From: Spodoptera frugiperda
Taxonomy: Eukaryota > Arthropoda > Insecta > Lepidoptera > Noctuidae
Assembly: GCF_023101765.2 (NCBI RefSeq)
Contig: NC_064226.1
Coordinates: forward strand, 6,068,001 to 6,132,000
DNA: 64,000 nt
Direction: 5' to 3'
Position numbers and translations under genes: made by a program. The notes under the pieces are model-generated. The model saw only the letters and a list, made by a program, of their open reading frames with translations. It did no database searches and was not told where the DNA came from. Below, in pieces: positions 1-13,017 of the stretch (its first letter is position 1; each line of letters starts with the position of its first letter).

Positions 1-869
1 TAACGTTTACTTATAATTACCCTCTTTGCATAGTTGCATCGCGCAGTGGATAATATTAATAAGGTCTTTTAGCATCTCCTATTTCTACTTTTATATGAGC
101 ATTAACTTTTAACAACTTTAAATACTCATTTCTACCAATTATTGCTAGATTTTAAGTAGCTACGATGTTATGTTATGAACATGAATAAGCTTCATTTTTC
201 TATAATAAAATAAAACCCAAACGCCATTTGCAAACTTGTTTATAATAACTAGTTTGTGTTTTTTTGAGGAAAACACTCATCCATGAGTACCTTGTGTTGT
301 GAATAAGCAGAGATGAATAGGTATAATAGACGTATTAGCATTAAATTTAAGTTTTTTTTTTGTACGGGGTTTTTTATTTTACTCATAATACCATTTATAT
401 AATTAAGCCTAAATCTCGGTGCTGAATCAAAAGCACTTAATGTAGCCAGATTATTTTGTATAATTCCGTAGAATGACCAAGAAAGCTAACCCTGTGAGGG
501 AGTCATAGTCAGCATCTTAAACATTTATAGCCCCAATAGATCGGTACATCGTCGAGAATCTCTTAATGGGCTCCAACAGAGTAAATAAGGCTACTTTATA
601 CCCGTACATTTATTAAAAATTCATTAAGAAAAATGCGAATTGAAATGTGGGTACGATAACAACATTATTGTTGGCAAAGGCGTATGCCCACAGACTTAAA
701 AACTAAATCTGCAGGTACTTATACCGAACTCCTTGCGCGGTTACTGTGCTAATATTTATTCAATCTGTTATCGTGGTTATTTTTAAAATCTTTATTATGT
801 AGCGTCAACAAGTAAAATGCAACCGAGATGTTTAAAGTTATTACATGATATCTTTCAGTAGTATTTTCC

Positions 870-1017
870 CTTAGTACTAGTTTGCTTTACAGTTAACGAA
901 ATCGAAACTAGAGCGCGTTTGGCGCTCTGATTGGCCAGCTCGAATATACCAACCAATCAGAACGCCGAACGCGCTCTCGTTTTAATCTCAATGAACGTAA
1001 AACAAACTCGTACTAAG
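870..1017. mobile_element. Foldback MITE, copy 1
   Basis: About 148 bp with inverted ends: the left end reads CTTAGTACTAGTTTGCTTTA and the right end is nearly its reverse complement. The interior is also palindromic (gagcgcg...cgctct with a CCAAT/ATTGG pair). Related copies lie at 23005-23117 and 45998-46145. No coding capacity. The superfamily is not determined and I could not fix a target duplication. Confidence 0.75.
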
Positions 1018-1799
1018 CCCTCTAAGCCTAAGTTATAGTAAGAATGGAAAATGGTATGCTATTGCCTATTTTGTCCAACCTGTCTCTTAATTTCAAACAA
1101 CCGCTAAGATAGGTTACGTTTAACGACATTTTGGTTGTCACCAATCTATAAGGGCGCTTTTCTACCAAAGATGTACTATGATACTATGCTTAGCACTGGT
1201 GGAAAAGACCTCAACTAAGATATGTGTATAATTATGTAGAGACGTCGTGTGTAATATATTTTAATAGAAATCTTAATTTTTAGTTGGAGCATCTAGTTGT
1301 CTACCTAATAAATATAAAATTGAATGTACCTACAGCACATAATTTAATATTTTTAACTAAGAACAACTGTTATGATTTTTCTTACAACGTTTAATGTGAA
1401 ACTAAATTGTTTACCTAGCTTTATCTAACAATGGCTGGATTATAATAAATCTGTATAAAGTTGTTAAATTAAATACGTTAGCAATTGTTTATGCATACCG
1501 TTACTTCATTAATGATAAGGCCAAGTTATACATAGTAGAACTAATAATGCAGTATAATTTGAATAATATTATTTTAATTGCTGTCTTCATTATTGATAAG
1601 TTTTTTGCAAACACTAGAAAACTGCCTTAAGAAAACTCTCCTTAAGTGATGGCAAGGTGTAGAATACTCCTAACCGATGCTTGTATGCCTAGATGAACAT
1701 GATGGGAGTGGAAGGAGCAAAGGTTGTAATATGTGCCATATTTTATCATTTATTTTGTTCGTTCTTCTCCATATAAATCTACACTTTAGAACGAGCAAA

Positions 1800-1897
1800 T
1801 AGCTTCAGTAGAGGATTGACCGACAGACAGAATATTATTATATTTGATGTTTGCCTGCCTGGTCTATTTGAAATAAATAATTTTGATTTTGACTTTA
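1800..1897 (+). repeat. Probable retroelement 3' tail
   Basis: The segment ends in a motif resembling tttgaaataaataattttga, which I recall as a common 3' tail of lepidopteran non-LTR elements or SINEs. It is short and no target duplication is apparent. Confidence 0.35.
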
Positions 1898-2986
1898 GGC
1901 ATTCTCTCATAAGATAAAGGCATTCATGTATCTACAAACGCGAATTAAAAAGTTAAGGAGTTAGGAATATGTATTCAATTTCTTTATTTTAAGACTTCTT
2001 AGTGTGATAACACTGTTGACTGATAAAAGTATTAGGCACTTAAGAAGACTGACTCTTCTTGATAGCATAGTTTTGTTGGGAGATGATACTGATAAGCTGA
2101 ATTAGGCATAATACTTGAGCGCAATGACCGGTATGTACCTAGCATATTATGCGTATTAGCATATTATGTATATGGCGACAAAAGTTCCCAGGAGATTGGC
2201 AGCATAGCAATGTTGTATGTCAATATACAAATTATATTAAGTATTATTATAATCTTAGTAATTGCTGTAATAATATACTAAGTATTTATGCAACATTTGT
2301 TATCATTATAATAATTAAGATAAAGCTGTTGGTGGTTAGATTAATGTTTGTACATATAAATGAGTGAAAGCACAAAAGAATAACATAACATATCATGGCG
2401 TCTTAGTTTTAGTATACCTTATAATTTATTTATTTAAATATACAGGTTTGGTGGTATAAATATAAATTAATTTATTAATTTAATTGGTTCAGTGGTTGTA
2501 AAAATGCGACTGTAGAGGACAAGTTAAAAAAATAAACATTGGATTGAAAAGTTGTATTGTAACCATTGGGTACATAAGTACTCAGTAGTCACTCAATAGT
2601 TACTGTCCACTTATACCTACTTATCCTAATAATGTAAAAATCCTCTTTGAATTAGGTACTGTCTCTGAACTGAATCACTTTTTTTATTTTCTTACCTGGA
2701 TACCAAATAACTTGGTTACCAATACCTATGTACCCTACCTCTTACACACTTACACCCAGCTTAAGTGATCGCAAAAAAGAAGGTTTCAATTTCAAATTTT
2801 CAAATTTTGTTTTTCCTCCAATTCTGAACGTGACTGTACACTGTTTAAATGTAATTTCTAATTATTCATGGTTTATTTGGTTTTTAAATGACAAATAAAT
2901 AGAAAACATTTGTATAGTTTTTTTTTTCCAACGCTTTGTAGGTAATATGTATATTTCCTGGGTATGTAGGTAATACGTAGGTGGGT

Positions 2987-3956
2987 GCTCGTAGGTAATG
3001 CGCATCCGACTCCAGGAAGAGACTACGAGGCCAATCCAGCTGCGGAAGGGCGTGAGACAGGGAGACGTTATATCTCCGAAACTGTTCACGAACGCACTGG
3101 AGGACGTTTTTAAGCTCTTGGACTGGAGCGGACGCGGCATCAACATTAATGGCGAATACATCACTCATCTCCGTTTCGCCGATGACATAGTCGTAATGGC
3201 AGAGTCGCTGGAAGAGCTGAACACCATGCTCAGCGACCTCAATACCGTTTCCCAACAGGTGGGCCTTAAAATGAACATGGACAAGACGAAAATCATGTCA
3301 AATGTCCATGTTGCACCTATACCGGTTGTCGTTGGGAGCGATATACTCGAAGTTGTAGACCACTACACATACCTGGGTCAGATCATCCAGCTAGGTAGGT
3401 CCAACTTCGAGAAAGAGGTCGCTCGAAGAATCCAACTCGGATGGGCAGCATTTGGGAAGTTGCATGAAGTCTTCTCGTCAAAAATCCCGCAGTGTCTGAA
3501 GACCAGGATGTACAACCAGTGTGTGTTGCCAGTGATGACGTACGGTACCGAGACATGGTCCCTAACTGCTGGCCTTTTAGAAAGGCTCAGAGTCGCCCAG
3601 CGCGCGATGGAGAGAGCTATGCTCGGAGTATCTTTGCGCGACAAAATCCGAAATATGGAAATTCGCCAAAGAACAAGAGTTACAGACATAGCTCTCAAAA
3701 TATGCAGGCTGAAGTGGCAATGGGCAGGCCACGTCGCTCGGAGGACTGATGGCCGCTGGGCCAGGAAGGTGACTGAGTGGCGACCGCGGACCGGAAGACG
3801 CAGCGTGGGCAGACCTCCCACTAGGTGGACCGACGACATCGTCAGAGTGGCGGGGAGCCAGTGGATGCAGGTGGCGGCTTGTCGTTCTACGTGGAGGACC
3901 AAGGGGGAGGCCTTTGTTCAGCAGTGGACGTCTCTCGGCTGATGATGATGATGATG
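2987..3956 (+). mobile_element. 5'-truncated RTE-clade LINE copy
   Basis: This is the C-terminal part of a non-LTR retrotransposon followed by a (GATGAT)n 3' tail typical of RTE elements. It is flanked by a perfect 12-bp duplication, acgtaggtgggt, at 2975-2986 and 3957-3968. That is the expected signature of target-primed insertion with 5' truncation. About 11 bp after the left duplication (gctcgtaggta) are not obviously element sequence and may be filler from the 5' junction. Confidence 0.85.
2998..3942 (+). pseudogene. Reverse transcriptase C-terminal fragment (RTE)
   Basis: A 314-residue open frame carries reverse transcriptase motifs: the GVRQGDVISP motif near residue 18, the catalytic FADD near residue 60, then the thumb and a C-terminal region rich in Arg and Trp. 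A complete RTE protein would also have an apurinic endonuclease domain and the N-terminal part of the RT, both missing here. The ATG at 2998 is internal to the original protein, and an in-frame TAG lies just upstream. The frame is intact over its length, which suggests a young insertion, but it cannot encode an active element. It has no relation to neighbouring genes. Confidence 0.85.
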
Positions 3957-3968
3957 ACGTAGGTGGGT

Positions 3969-4654
3969 AAACTTGGAAAATTATGTGAGTTTAGCTATAT
4001 TTTGTAGTGACAATAATCAATAGAAAATATTATGCTTAATCTTTTTAAAAGCTAGGAATTCGTAGATAAAGTTACAAATTAAACGCGATAGTCGTGGAAT
4101 GCTACTCATAAAATATAATATGAACCTTTAGCAAGGCTTGAAACTAGTCGAGTTCCTCATCAAACAGTTACGTGTGTAAGGCGAAAAACATAATATTAAT
4201 TTAGTTAATAAATATATGTATAAGGAGGTAGGTACTTATATACGTGTAAATGTGTATTATGTATTCTAGAATTTTGTTGAATCAACAGTGTTGAGAGAAT
4301 TCACACGTACACACACAGATACACACATTGTTATTATTTAAAACTCTTCACCAAAAAGTTATACTCTTCTACATACACTCTTTCCATACAAAATGATATC
4401 CTCAAAGCATTTTTACAGTTATATTTATGTATTTTAATTATACACCGACGACTCTGAATGAGGTGAATGGGAAATCCCTATAAACCAGAATGGATATGCA
4501 ATGGAATAAATTATGTTGTGTGAAATGAAATCTGATGTAAGGAAGTAAAAAGAATCCACAGATTGCAATTTGGTTTTTAAATTAGCTAGAGGTTCATCCC
4601 CGACTAACAACGTCACAGTTTAACTTAGAAAAGTATCAATAAAGAATTACTTAC
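3969..4654. other. Intergenic or intronic AT-rich DNA
   Basis: No gene-like feature seen. If the minus-strand exon at 4655-4701 is real, this stretch is part of its first intron. Confidence 0.4.
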
Positions 4655-4701
4655 CCAATGCACAATACTGCAAATATCACGTACAAATTTTTGAACTCCA
4701 T
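4655..4701 (-). CDS. Isolated first coding exon with signal peptide
   Basis: On the minus strand, ATG at 4701 begins a 15-codon stretch, MEFKNLYVIFAVLCI, ending at a strong donor (GG|GTAAGTAA, intron starting at 4654). The peptide has a charged start and a hydrophobic core as in a secretory signal. The context before ATG (aataATGG) suits insect initiation. An arthropod-type initiator, TCAGT, lies about 45 bases upstream near 4747. I found no following exon in 1-4654, so the rest of the gene probably lies beyond the left edge or in exons too short to recognise. The product is unknown. Confidence 0.4.
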
Positions 4702-4844
4702 TATTATCACAATAAAATATTTATCTAAATAAATAAAAAATATCACTGAATGTTCACTGCGAGAAACAATAAATTTAATTTCTAGTTCTTAACATTTCAT
4801 AAATAATTTAACTTGAATAAAGTATTTAAATGTTGCGAGGAAAC

Positions 4845-4990
4845 ATGTAATGCGCGCGAAAATCCAGCGCGCACTGAATGCGTCGGCGCACAGTGCGGTA
4901 GCGCTACGAACTCAGCTCCTGCGCAGAGAGGCGGTTAAGATAAAGGTCTCGTAGTAATGTCGTCATCGCATCTACGAAACGCGCAGACCT
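4845..4990 (-). promoter_or_regulatory. CpG-dense block upstream of the signal-peptide exon
   Basis: A GC- and CpG-rich patch (gcgcgcg, gcgtcggcgc, gtagcgctac) stands out from AT-rich surroundings 150-290 bases upstream of the minus-strand exon at 4701. It could be that gene's upstream promoter region. There is no direct evidence of function. Confidence 0.3.
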
Positions 4991-5663
4991 GGAACTCGAA
5001 TCTGGAACTCCCTACGTAGTTTGTAAACAGGTTTTTTGTAAAGGATCTCTTTTAATATTGAATCTGTTTAATAGGTAAGGTTAAAGTAATCTTGTGCATT
5101 AAATCCTCCATTACGACTTCCTTTAGCATACTGCATCTGCAAATGACCTTTACGAATGTTAAAATGTCTAGACGTATTGTTGGCAAAATTAATCTGGTAG
5201 TTAACTCTACATAAACGTAACTGTCCAATATTCCAGGTTACCCAACGACAAGTTTGGTCTTTTTAATTTAATAAATTATTAAAAAACTGCATTCTCAATT
5301 CTATATGTACCTAAGTCATTAAATATAACCCACTTAAGTGTAACTTAAGAAAAACTGCAGTGGACTGAAGTTATTTTAAACAAAAACCTTAGTTGCTTGT
5401 GAAAAAGTGGTCAAGGTAGCGCTCATTGTAATGTCATTAACCCAGGCTAATTACTTGCATACAACGTATGACTTAAGATGGTTGACGTTCACTGTTCAAC
5501 ATGGCCTTCCTCACAGTCCATTATAATCGAGAGTCCTGTGAAGGAACATAAAGATTTAATTCAACATATCAACCTCCTTTTTAAAACAAAGTTGTAAACG
5601 TCATCGTCTCGTTTAAAAAAAAGAAGGTGTAACCCTTTTTAAGGTACGCCTTTTTTAAGGTTA

Positions 5664-5839
5664 ACAGGCCCTCATCGTACGCATCGCACGCAACGGATTT
5701 TAGTTTGTCTTGTATAGAAACTCCTACAACTGTGTCCACTAATTCGCATCGTACGGACCGCATCTTCAGCAATGCCTACATGCGATGCGTACTGATGATG
5801 TCATCCGGAATGCGTGCGATGCGTACGATGTGGGCCTGT
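5664..5839. mobile_element. MITE with about 29-bp inverted ends
   Basis: About 176 bp bounded by inverted repeats beginning ACAGGCCC and continuing with catcgtacgcatcgcacgca. The left and right ends differ at about one position. The interior repeats variants of the gcatcgtacg/gcgatgcg words several times. No coding capacity. Flanking sequence shows no clear duplication, so the superfamily is open. An open frame crossing the right end is incidental. Confidence 0.75.
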
Positions 5840-6485
5840 GGACGCTCAGCTTTAGAATCCATCAGGGACGAGTCCTCATCATCAAACTGGCATTTCGCGT
5901 CTGCGAAATTATTTAATGTCTAAACAAACCGGTTAGGTTATTGGTACAATGACCTTTGGTCTGATACAGGTTTGCCAAAATGCACATTCAAAATTTCTAA
6001 TAAAGATATTTATTGGGTTACAATGGTGCTAATATGGTGATACTACAAAAAATATGGTTTACCTTTTTACCTTTAAATCCGATCAGGTTCTTGGTTTAGT
6101 ACCAGTATTACCTAAGAGTGAAAGCTGCAAACTTTTTTATAACCTGGGTGTCTTCATGTCCCGCGTGTATAGGTTTATAGGCAGGTGTGCTCAATCGTTG
6201 GTCATATCATCGCTTACCATACAATCAGGCGAGTCAGTGGCCAAGCGCCTCCTATCACATATCTTGTTGTAATAGATATAAGCACACACAAGGGGCGAGC
6301 CCTTTGGGGAATACCTGGAGACTTGCTGTTAAAGTTCTGAAAACAGAGTGCATTGGAAATTACACATTGAGTTCGAAAAAATTCAATTATTTAGTTACGT
6401 TCACTCATTCTATTCCCTGTATAAATAATGAGTTGGTTACTGTTGTAAATAAGCTAATTCGCTGAAATTAAACCCCCCTGCTCAT

Positions 6486-6666
6486 TATCCTACTAATATT
6501 ATAAATGCGAAAGTTTGTAAGTAAGGATGTTTGTTACTCTTTCACGCAAAAACTACTGAAGGGATCGCGATGAAATTTGGAATAGGGATAGATTATGGTC
6601 TGGAGTAACACATAGGCTACTTTTTATCCCACGGAAACGCGGGCGAAGCTGCTGGCAGAAGCTAGT
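6486..6666 (+). repeat. Dispersed lepidopteran repeat (LINE 3' end type)
   Basis: The segment contains tactaatattataaatgcg, ctctttcacgcaaaaactac, a block like ggctactttttatcccacgg, and ends gaagctgctggcagaagcta. I recognise this word order as a very common dispersed repeat in moth and butterfly genomes. Recognition is from memory; there is no coding capacity. Confidence 0.6.
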
Positions 6667-7295
6667 AACTTTTATTTCCATTAATATGGTATAAACTGAA
6701 AAAAGTGTGGCGGGAATAACCACTGCAGTACGCCCGCATCATTCATAAAATATGACGTACCGTGCTATTCACAATATGTCTTAGTCACTTTTAATCCCTT
6801 CAATGTTTGAGTTTTCCTTATTATGTGCCTACGTCGAATGGGTAAATAAACAGCTGCATGTTATTATCTTCTTGTCGAAGCAACATCTTGAATGTAAATT
6901 ATTTTTTTACGAACTCGACTATTCCAATATCTATCATAATCGTAAAAAGTTTTGTTTCATATTTATTGGAAGAATTTGATTTCTTATTCATAGAATCTTA
7001 TTAAGATTGTATAAATACATACCTAAATCGTTTTTTTTTGTCTTGATTTCATTTTAATAAATATTCTTATGTACAAAGTTATACCTACTCATTTTGTACG
7101 TAATAAAATTGTTGTCTATTAAAGTTTGATTAAAAATAGCAATGTTTTGAAGCAAACCAACAATAATAATATTGGGTTTTTATATGTGGAAGAACAGTAA
7201 TAGTACGAGATAAACATAATAATACACCTAATGAACTTGTGCTCTTTTCCCAGTGGGACAACCATTGCAAATAAAAAAATATTGATACTTTTTTT

Positions 7296-7860
<565 letters not shown>

Positions 7861-8236
7861 TGTGTGAGTTCATAACCTATATGCCTTTGCTTTGTCCTCT
7901 CAACAAAAATAAATTAGCCCACAATTATTGTATCACAATTAGTTTAGGAGAAAAATGATGCAACATTCCATTTATTTAACTAACGCATCACGCGATGGAG
8001 GACTGGATATTAAGACTAACATTTATTGTTTTTATTTAGGTAATACAGTAATAGCTAATACCGACCTAAAAGTAATTATTAACTTTATGTGGTTTTTGTT
8101 AAAGAGCAAATAGAGGACGGATAATAACAGACCTATATACCTATACATAACATATACTAAATTCAACGTCTTCGATGCTGTGGTAAGTTAAAGGAAAATG
8201 ATATACTTAAAGTTAAGTTTCCCTAATACACTTTTC

Positions 8237-8360
8237 TTTTTTTTTGGGTGGTGAATACTGTCCAATGACTTCTCCCTTCTTAGGCGAGGGAGTGTCAGAC
8301 TCTTACTGACTAAAAACCACTCCGTTCCTTCTCCTGGTTTTCAGGCCGGAGCCGCGGTAG
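8237..8360 (-). repeat. Poly(A)-tailed noctuid-type repeat, copy A
   Basis: The minus strand ends in an A-run. The shared core on the plus strand is agtgtcagactcttactgac followed by taaaaaccactccgttcc. One of six copies in the window, truncated. Confidence 0.7.
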
Positions 8361-8466
8361 ATAGCACTTAGGTAGATAGGTACGTCACTCTTTTTAATCT
8401 CTAAAGAGGTGGGAGACTGTACAGTGTACGCGTACAATCTCACTAATGAATGAGATTTGTGTGTTT

Positions 8467-8640
8467 GACGGCAAGGTTGCTGCGGTGGCTGGGCAACCGG
8501 CTACCGTAAAACGTGTAGAGGGTCCGAGTCCCGCACGGAGCAATTCTTTGTGAGATCAAAAACAAACTTTTGTTTCGGATCTGGGTATTTAATGTGTATG
8601 TGAACTTGTATGTTTGTAAACGCACCTACACATGCACGAC
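8467..8640 (+). repeat. tRNA-derived SINE, copy 1
   Basis: It contains ggtggctgggcaaccggct, a B-box-like GGTCCGAGTCCC, and a tail with ttctttgtgagatc and gtttgtaaacgcacctac. Partial relatives lie at 12178-12300 and, on the minus strand, at 54168-54340. It resembles SINEs of the Helicoverpa HaSE type as I remember them. Confidence 0.6.
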
Positions 8641-8701
8641 ACAAGAGAAAATCCTACTGTGGAAGAATGTTTTTTTTAATACATTATGTGTAGGTAACTG
8701 C

Positions 8702-8960
8702 TTTTTTTGAGGGGGGAAAATCATCCAATGACTTCTCCCGTCTAGGGCGAGGCGGGAGGGAGTGTCAGACTCTTACTGACTAAAAACCACCCCGTTCCCA
8801 CTCTTGCTTTTCGAGCCGGAGCCCCGGTAAACCCGCTAGGTAGTCCGCAGCTCCGGATCAGGCATCTGCCCTACTGGGACTGGGCCCCATCTGTGGTGGT
8901 CTGATGGCTCTTTGAGGCGCGCGCGGAACGCGACGCGCCGCACGCACGGTTGTGGGTAAC
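8702..8960 (-). repeat. Poly(A)-tailed noctuid-type repeat, copy B (longest)
   Basis: The most complete of the six copies. On the minus strand it runs from a CpG-rich start (gcgcgcgcctcaaag), through ctccggctcgaaaagcaag and gtcagtaagagtctgacact, to a 3' A-run. That polarity suggests a poly(A)-tailed SINE or LINE 3' end. Confidence 0.7.
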
Positions 8961-10814
8961 TGCTAGCTTTACAATATTTGAGCAAATTTCCTTATTAATC
9001 ACACTGAACCTTTTTCAATTAGTCATAGGTTCACCCGCAGGTTATATCTTAATATTCTGTTTACACAGTGTGGCGAAATATGGTGCAAATAAAATCTTAT
9101 AATACCGGCTTATTGGCATGATATATCTACTTCTACACAATTTTATGACGTAACAAATCAGCATAATAATTATGTGAAGTTGAAGTAGTTGGTACCTATA
9201 GCTTATAATATACGTACCCTTCCTCATGAAATGAAAGGCGTGTTGTGGGATTTGTGTGTACTTATTGATCTACATTTCTTACATTCTGTTATTTAGACAA
9301 CCATAACTATATTTACCATATACTTACATACCACAATCAATTAATTGCCAAACCTGCTAGGCTCTGTTTCTATCGTGAAGCCTTTACAGCCGCACTCACA
9401 GCCATTTAATTATTACTTAGATTATTCCTTAGTAAATATTTTCTACCGAAAACAATTGTTTTGGACTTGGTTAAGTAACGATTAAATGACTCTGAGTACA
9501 GCGGTTAATTCTACATGAATATCTTAACCTTTTCCTCAAAATGTATAAGAAAATCAATAATTTAATAAATTGCTTTTGTCCATTTCGAGAACGTGGATAA
9601 AACCAAATTATGTCTTCCGACTTAATTACTACAAAGAAACCACAAACTTATGACGTTAAACTTGAACTTATAACCAGTATTTATGTGTTTTAAAATGTAC
9701 TATTTAATAAAAACATCTATACATTTTGCATAGTTGAATGAATACTACGATTGCTACTAATCTTACATACATACCTAATTATGTATGTCTTTGGCATCAT
9801 CAACACTTCAACGGTCATCAGTCTTTTTAGCTATCCTTGTAAGAGTGATTTTAATATTAATAAATTAGACTATGTTGCTTTTGAGCAGACAATACAAGCG
9901 ACATTAGTAAATTGGTAACATGCTGGTAATTAAGTATAAAAAAATATTTATGTACCGAGAGAAGGTTGATTTAATAGCCTTTTGTTGGTGTTGCCACCCA
10001 ACCCGAACATGAGACCATCAGATAAATAGTTAGCCAAGTATTTTTATTTATTCCAAAATCACGTAATTATACCTACATATTTTTTATGAGAAAAAGAACA
10101 ATTAAGCAATTAAAGTAACTCAAAACATTGTGTTGCGTAATTCAATTATGCGATTTTTAGCATTGCTTTAGGACAGACAGTAGAAGCTCATTTGGATACT
10201 TTTCTCAGAAGTTTTCGACCTATATACTTAGGTAGGTATATATTGAAGGAAAAAACTACGAGGAGATAAGGGGAAAATCAGCACAATATTTCAAATTACC
10301 TACAAAGCGACCAACATAAACATAGCTATGCGTACTTGATTGGCTCTGGCTTTAACCACAGATTGCTAAATTACCGGAATGCTACGAACGTACCTGCGTA
10401 ACTGGTCGACCTTAACGAATAATAACAAAACTAGATTAGGATTTTTAGCATAATAATGTTTATTTATTGTATCAATATTATTTTAAATATTTCCGCTAAA
10501 ATGTAATTAAATCAAAGCAGATGTACTGGACCTTGGATTTTAAACGCGACAAATTAGGAAGCTGTTTACTGACGTATTTGATAGTTCCGATTTGATTTTA
10601 AATTATTATTTATCTGTGTCAGGAAGGTATATCACACAGCCCAGATACGGAATAGAATAGTGTTTTTGTCAAACTTTTGATAGAAAGTTATTAAGTAAAA
10701 AATTAATTAATATCCGCTAGTTTGACAAATGTGTACTTCATAGTGGCCCTGATGCCCTGATGCAATATAATATTTCGTCTCGTCATTTATTCTCAGATCC
10801 GGATCGATTACCTA
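8961..10814. other. Intergenic AT-rich DNA
   Basis: No gene, RNA or clear repeat unit seen in this stretch beyond scattered TACCTA words that are common throughout the window. Confidence 0.5.
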
Positions 10815-10928
10815 AAAAAACATGCAAGAGTAGGAACAGGGTGGATTTTAGTCAGAAAGAGTCTGATACTCCCTCTCATCTCGCCCAAGATGAGAAAAGT
10901 CCTTGGGTGATATTCCCTTCTTAAAAAA
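10815..10928 (+). repeat. Poly(A)-tailed noctuid-type repeat, copy C
   Basis: Truncated copy containing agagtaggaacagggtgg and agtcagaaagagtctgata, ending cccttcttaaaaaaa. In the opposite orientation to copies A and B. Confidence 0.7.
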
Positions 10929-11457
10929 AGTATTGAATTTTTGAACCAGTCAGGATATAATCCGTTGCACAAAAGATCTATGTGGTGCAGTTCAAAAACG
11001 CCATGCCAGCCTCAATCATGACCATGGCCCAGCTGCTAATCATGGTCACAAAATGTAATTGTGAAGTCTTTAAGATGCATCAAACTTGTTATGTTAAAAA
11101 AAATCCGTCGTATTTATTTACTCGTAAGTTCGACGCATATAAGTTGTTTAAATTAGTCATTGATATAAGAAGCGAAAGTGTAAATGTTAATTTATGAATA
11201 TAAAATCGCAGTTTTTGGCAAAACGTGCAGTCGCTTTGTCTGCATTTGAAGACTGGTAAAGCCCCGAAATTGCGCAACACAACACAGACCAGTGCAATAT
11301 CTTGAGATAGGTAGGTAGCATTCAACGTCTTACAAACTACAAACCTACTCAAAACAACTTAAACTAGAATCAAATGTTATTAAAATAGGGCTCATAATTA
11401 TTACTTATTGTACCTTCTGCTATGTATGGGAATAAGAGAAAGGACAAGGGCAGTTAG

Positions 11458-11588
11458 CGTATCCGGAGCTGCGAAAAACGTAACGGGTTACCGGGGCTCG
11501 TAAAGCAGGAATAGGTACGAGGTGGTTTTTAGTCAGTCCCAAGGCGGAAAAAGTCACTGGATGATTTTCCCCCATCAAAAAAAAAGGG
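11458..11588 (+). repeat. Poly(A)-tailed noctuid-type repeat, copy D
   Basis: Copy with ggttaccggggctcgtaaag, an internal deletion after tttttagtcagt, and tggatgattttcccccatca before the terminal A-run. Confidence 0.7.
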
Positions 11589-12177
11589 TCGTTAGCATCA
11601 GAGTAGCTGCTACCTTAGGGTGTTATGAACATTGAAGAAGATATTTTCCCTGGCATAAATCGCTTCTGTCGATGCATACAAAATTGTTGACAAAACAACT
11701 TGGGACTTTCCATCTCAACTAACAACGCGGTAAATTAGAAAGTAGGTAGGTACCGCGTTATTCCTCACATGAGATAAATTCAGCCTTATTTACCTCAATA
11801 AAGCATATATCTCTATCTGCATTATAATAATATGTCCTTATACTTAAAGCTTTGTTTACAAAGACAATAGTATCACAATAAATGTAAGCAAGTACATTTA
11901 TATGGAGGTAGATAGGTACCTACATAATGATTTATTTACATAACAAATGCAATAAAACCAGAACACGTCACGAATGAAACTGAAATGGTTAAAAGCATAA
12001 ACATGATCTCTAATTAATTAATTATTTTATGACCCTGTGGATAAACATAACGGATGAGATGATTGATGGTGTTAATTGCATTTACGGTTGGTATACCAGT
12101 AATGGCAGGGCGGCCACTGCGCAATGTACATAGTGCGGTTCTAATTCCTGTACGGAATAGTTAAGTAAGTATTCCGT

Positions 12178-12300
12178 GCTTCTTTGTGTAATCTACAAAT
12201 TATTGTTCTGGGTCTGGGTGCATAGGTGCCCAGGTGTGACGTGCAGTGTATATTGTGCATGTTTGTAATCGCACCTACGACATAAAAATGTTGGCATGAC
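12178..12300 (+). repeat. tRNA-derived SINE, 3' fragment (copy 2)
   Basis: It contains ctttgtgtaatctacaaatt, ttctgggtctgggtg and gtttgtaatcgcacctac, matching the 3' half of the SINE at 8467. The tRNA-like 5' half is missing. Confidence 0.55.
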
Positions 12301-12988
12301 GCTAAGTATAGAAAATAGGAACTACCTACCTATAGAAACGCATACCAGTATGTTGGTACTTACTTGGTGATTCATTCACATAACATTTATAGGTTTAATT
12401 GGTCATAAGGAATTAATCTTTAAGATACCAAACAGGCGGCAAGAGAGATGTTATTGCACTAAGTAGATAATTTCGGATGTTGGGATTTTTCTACTCATTA
12501 CTTCGATAGGAATATAAGGAGTTCTAAAATTATGTGCCACGCCACGGCTTTATTGGAAGGAAGATTTTTATATTTCAATATGAGAATACCTTAAATGTAT
12601 AGATAAATGCGATTGAGTCACACATACATACATAACTAATTACCTATATACTCATCCTGTTTTTAAAATGCAACAATTATACAATGTTCTTCCAAGTATA
12701 CCTAATGCTTGCTAGACTAAGCAATAACTAAGTACTTAGCATTTGCATGACAAAAAAATGAACATTTAAAACTATACTTCAGTAAAGAGGCTACTTTGAA
12801 TTTTAGTTATTTCTTTAAGATACATATTTGCATACTTGCACCAAGTCAAGTCAGTGCTTGCGTAATGCAAAAACAGCAAAACACCCGAAATTTTTATTTT
12901 TATATGATCTAATGTTGAATTTTTAATTTGATTGTAAAAGACCTTACCACATAGTCTAACTAGCAATCATAAAAATTCAGGATAAGTA

Positions 12989-13010
12989 CCTACCTACCTA
13001 GGTAGGTAGG
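12989..13010. repeat. Perfect 22-bp palindrome
   Basis: CCTACCTACCT followed directly by its reverse complement AGGTAGGTAGG, with no loop. It lies just before repeat copy E. Probably a by-product of the abundant TACCTA/TAGGTA words. Confidence 0.9.
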
Positions 13011-13017
13011 CTAAACG

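Larger units (their letters stand above)
1..2974. other. Gene-poor intergenic DNA
   Basis: AT-rich sequence in which I see no convincing exon or RNA gene. The only structured parts are the foldback MITE at 870-1017 and a probable retroelement tail at about 1800-1897. The short open frames here lack splice context and family resemblance. Confidence 0.6.

Noticed and set aside
2862..3902. Minus-strand open frames of 100-174 codons
   Set aside because: Antisense of the RTE reverse transcriptase fragment.
5705..5923. Open frame over the MITE at 5664-5839
   Set aside because: Its sequence is made of the MITE's inverted repeats and shows no protein-like composition.
12989..13010. 22-bp palindrome as a regulator binding site
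   Set aside because: The TACCTA/TAGGTA words are abundant throughout the spacer DNA, so a chance or slippage origin is simpler.
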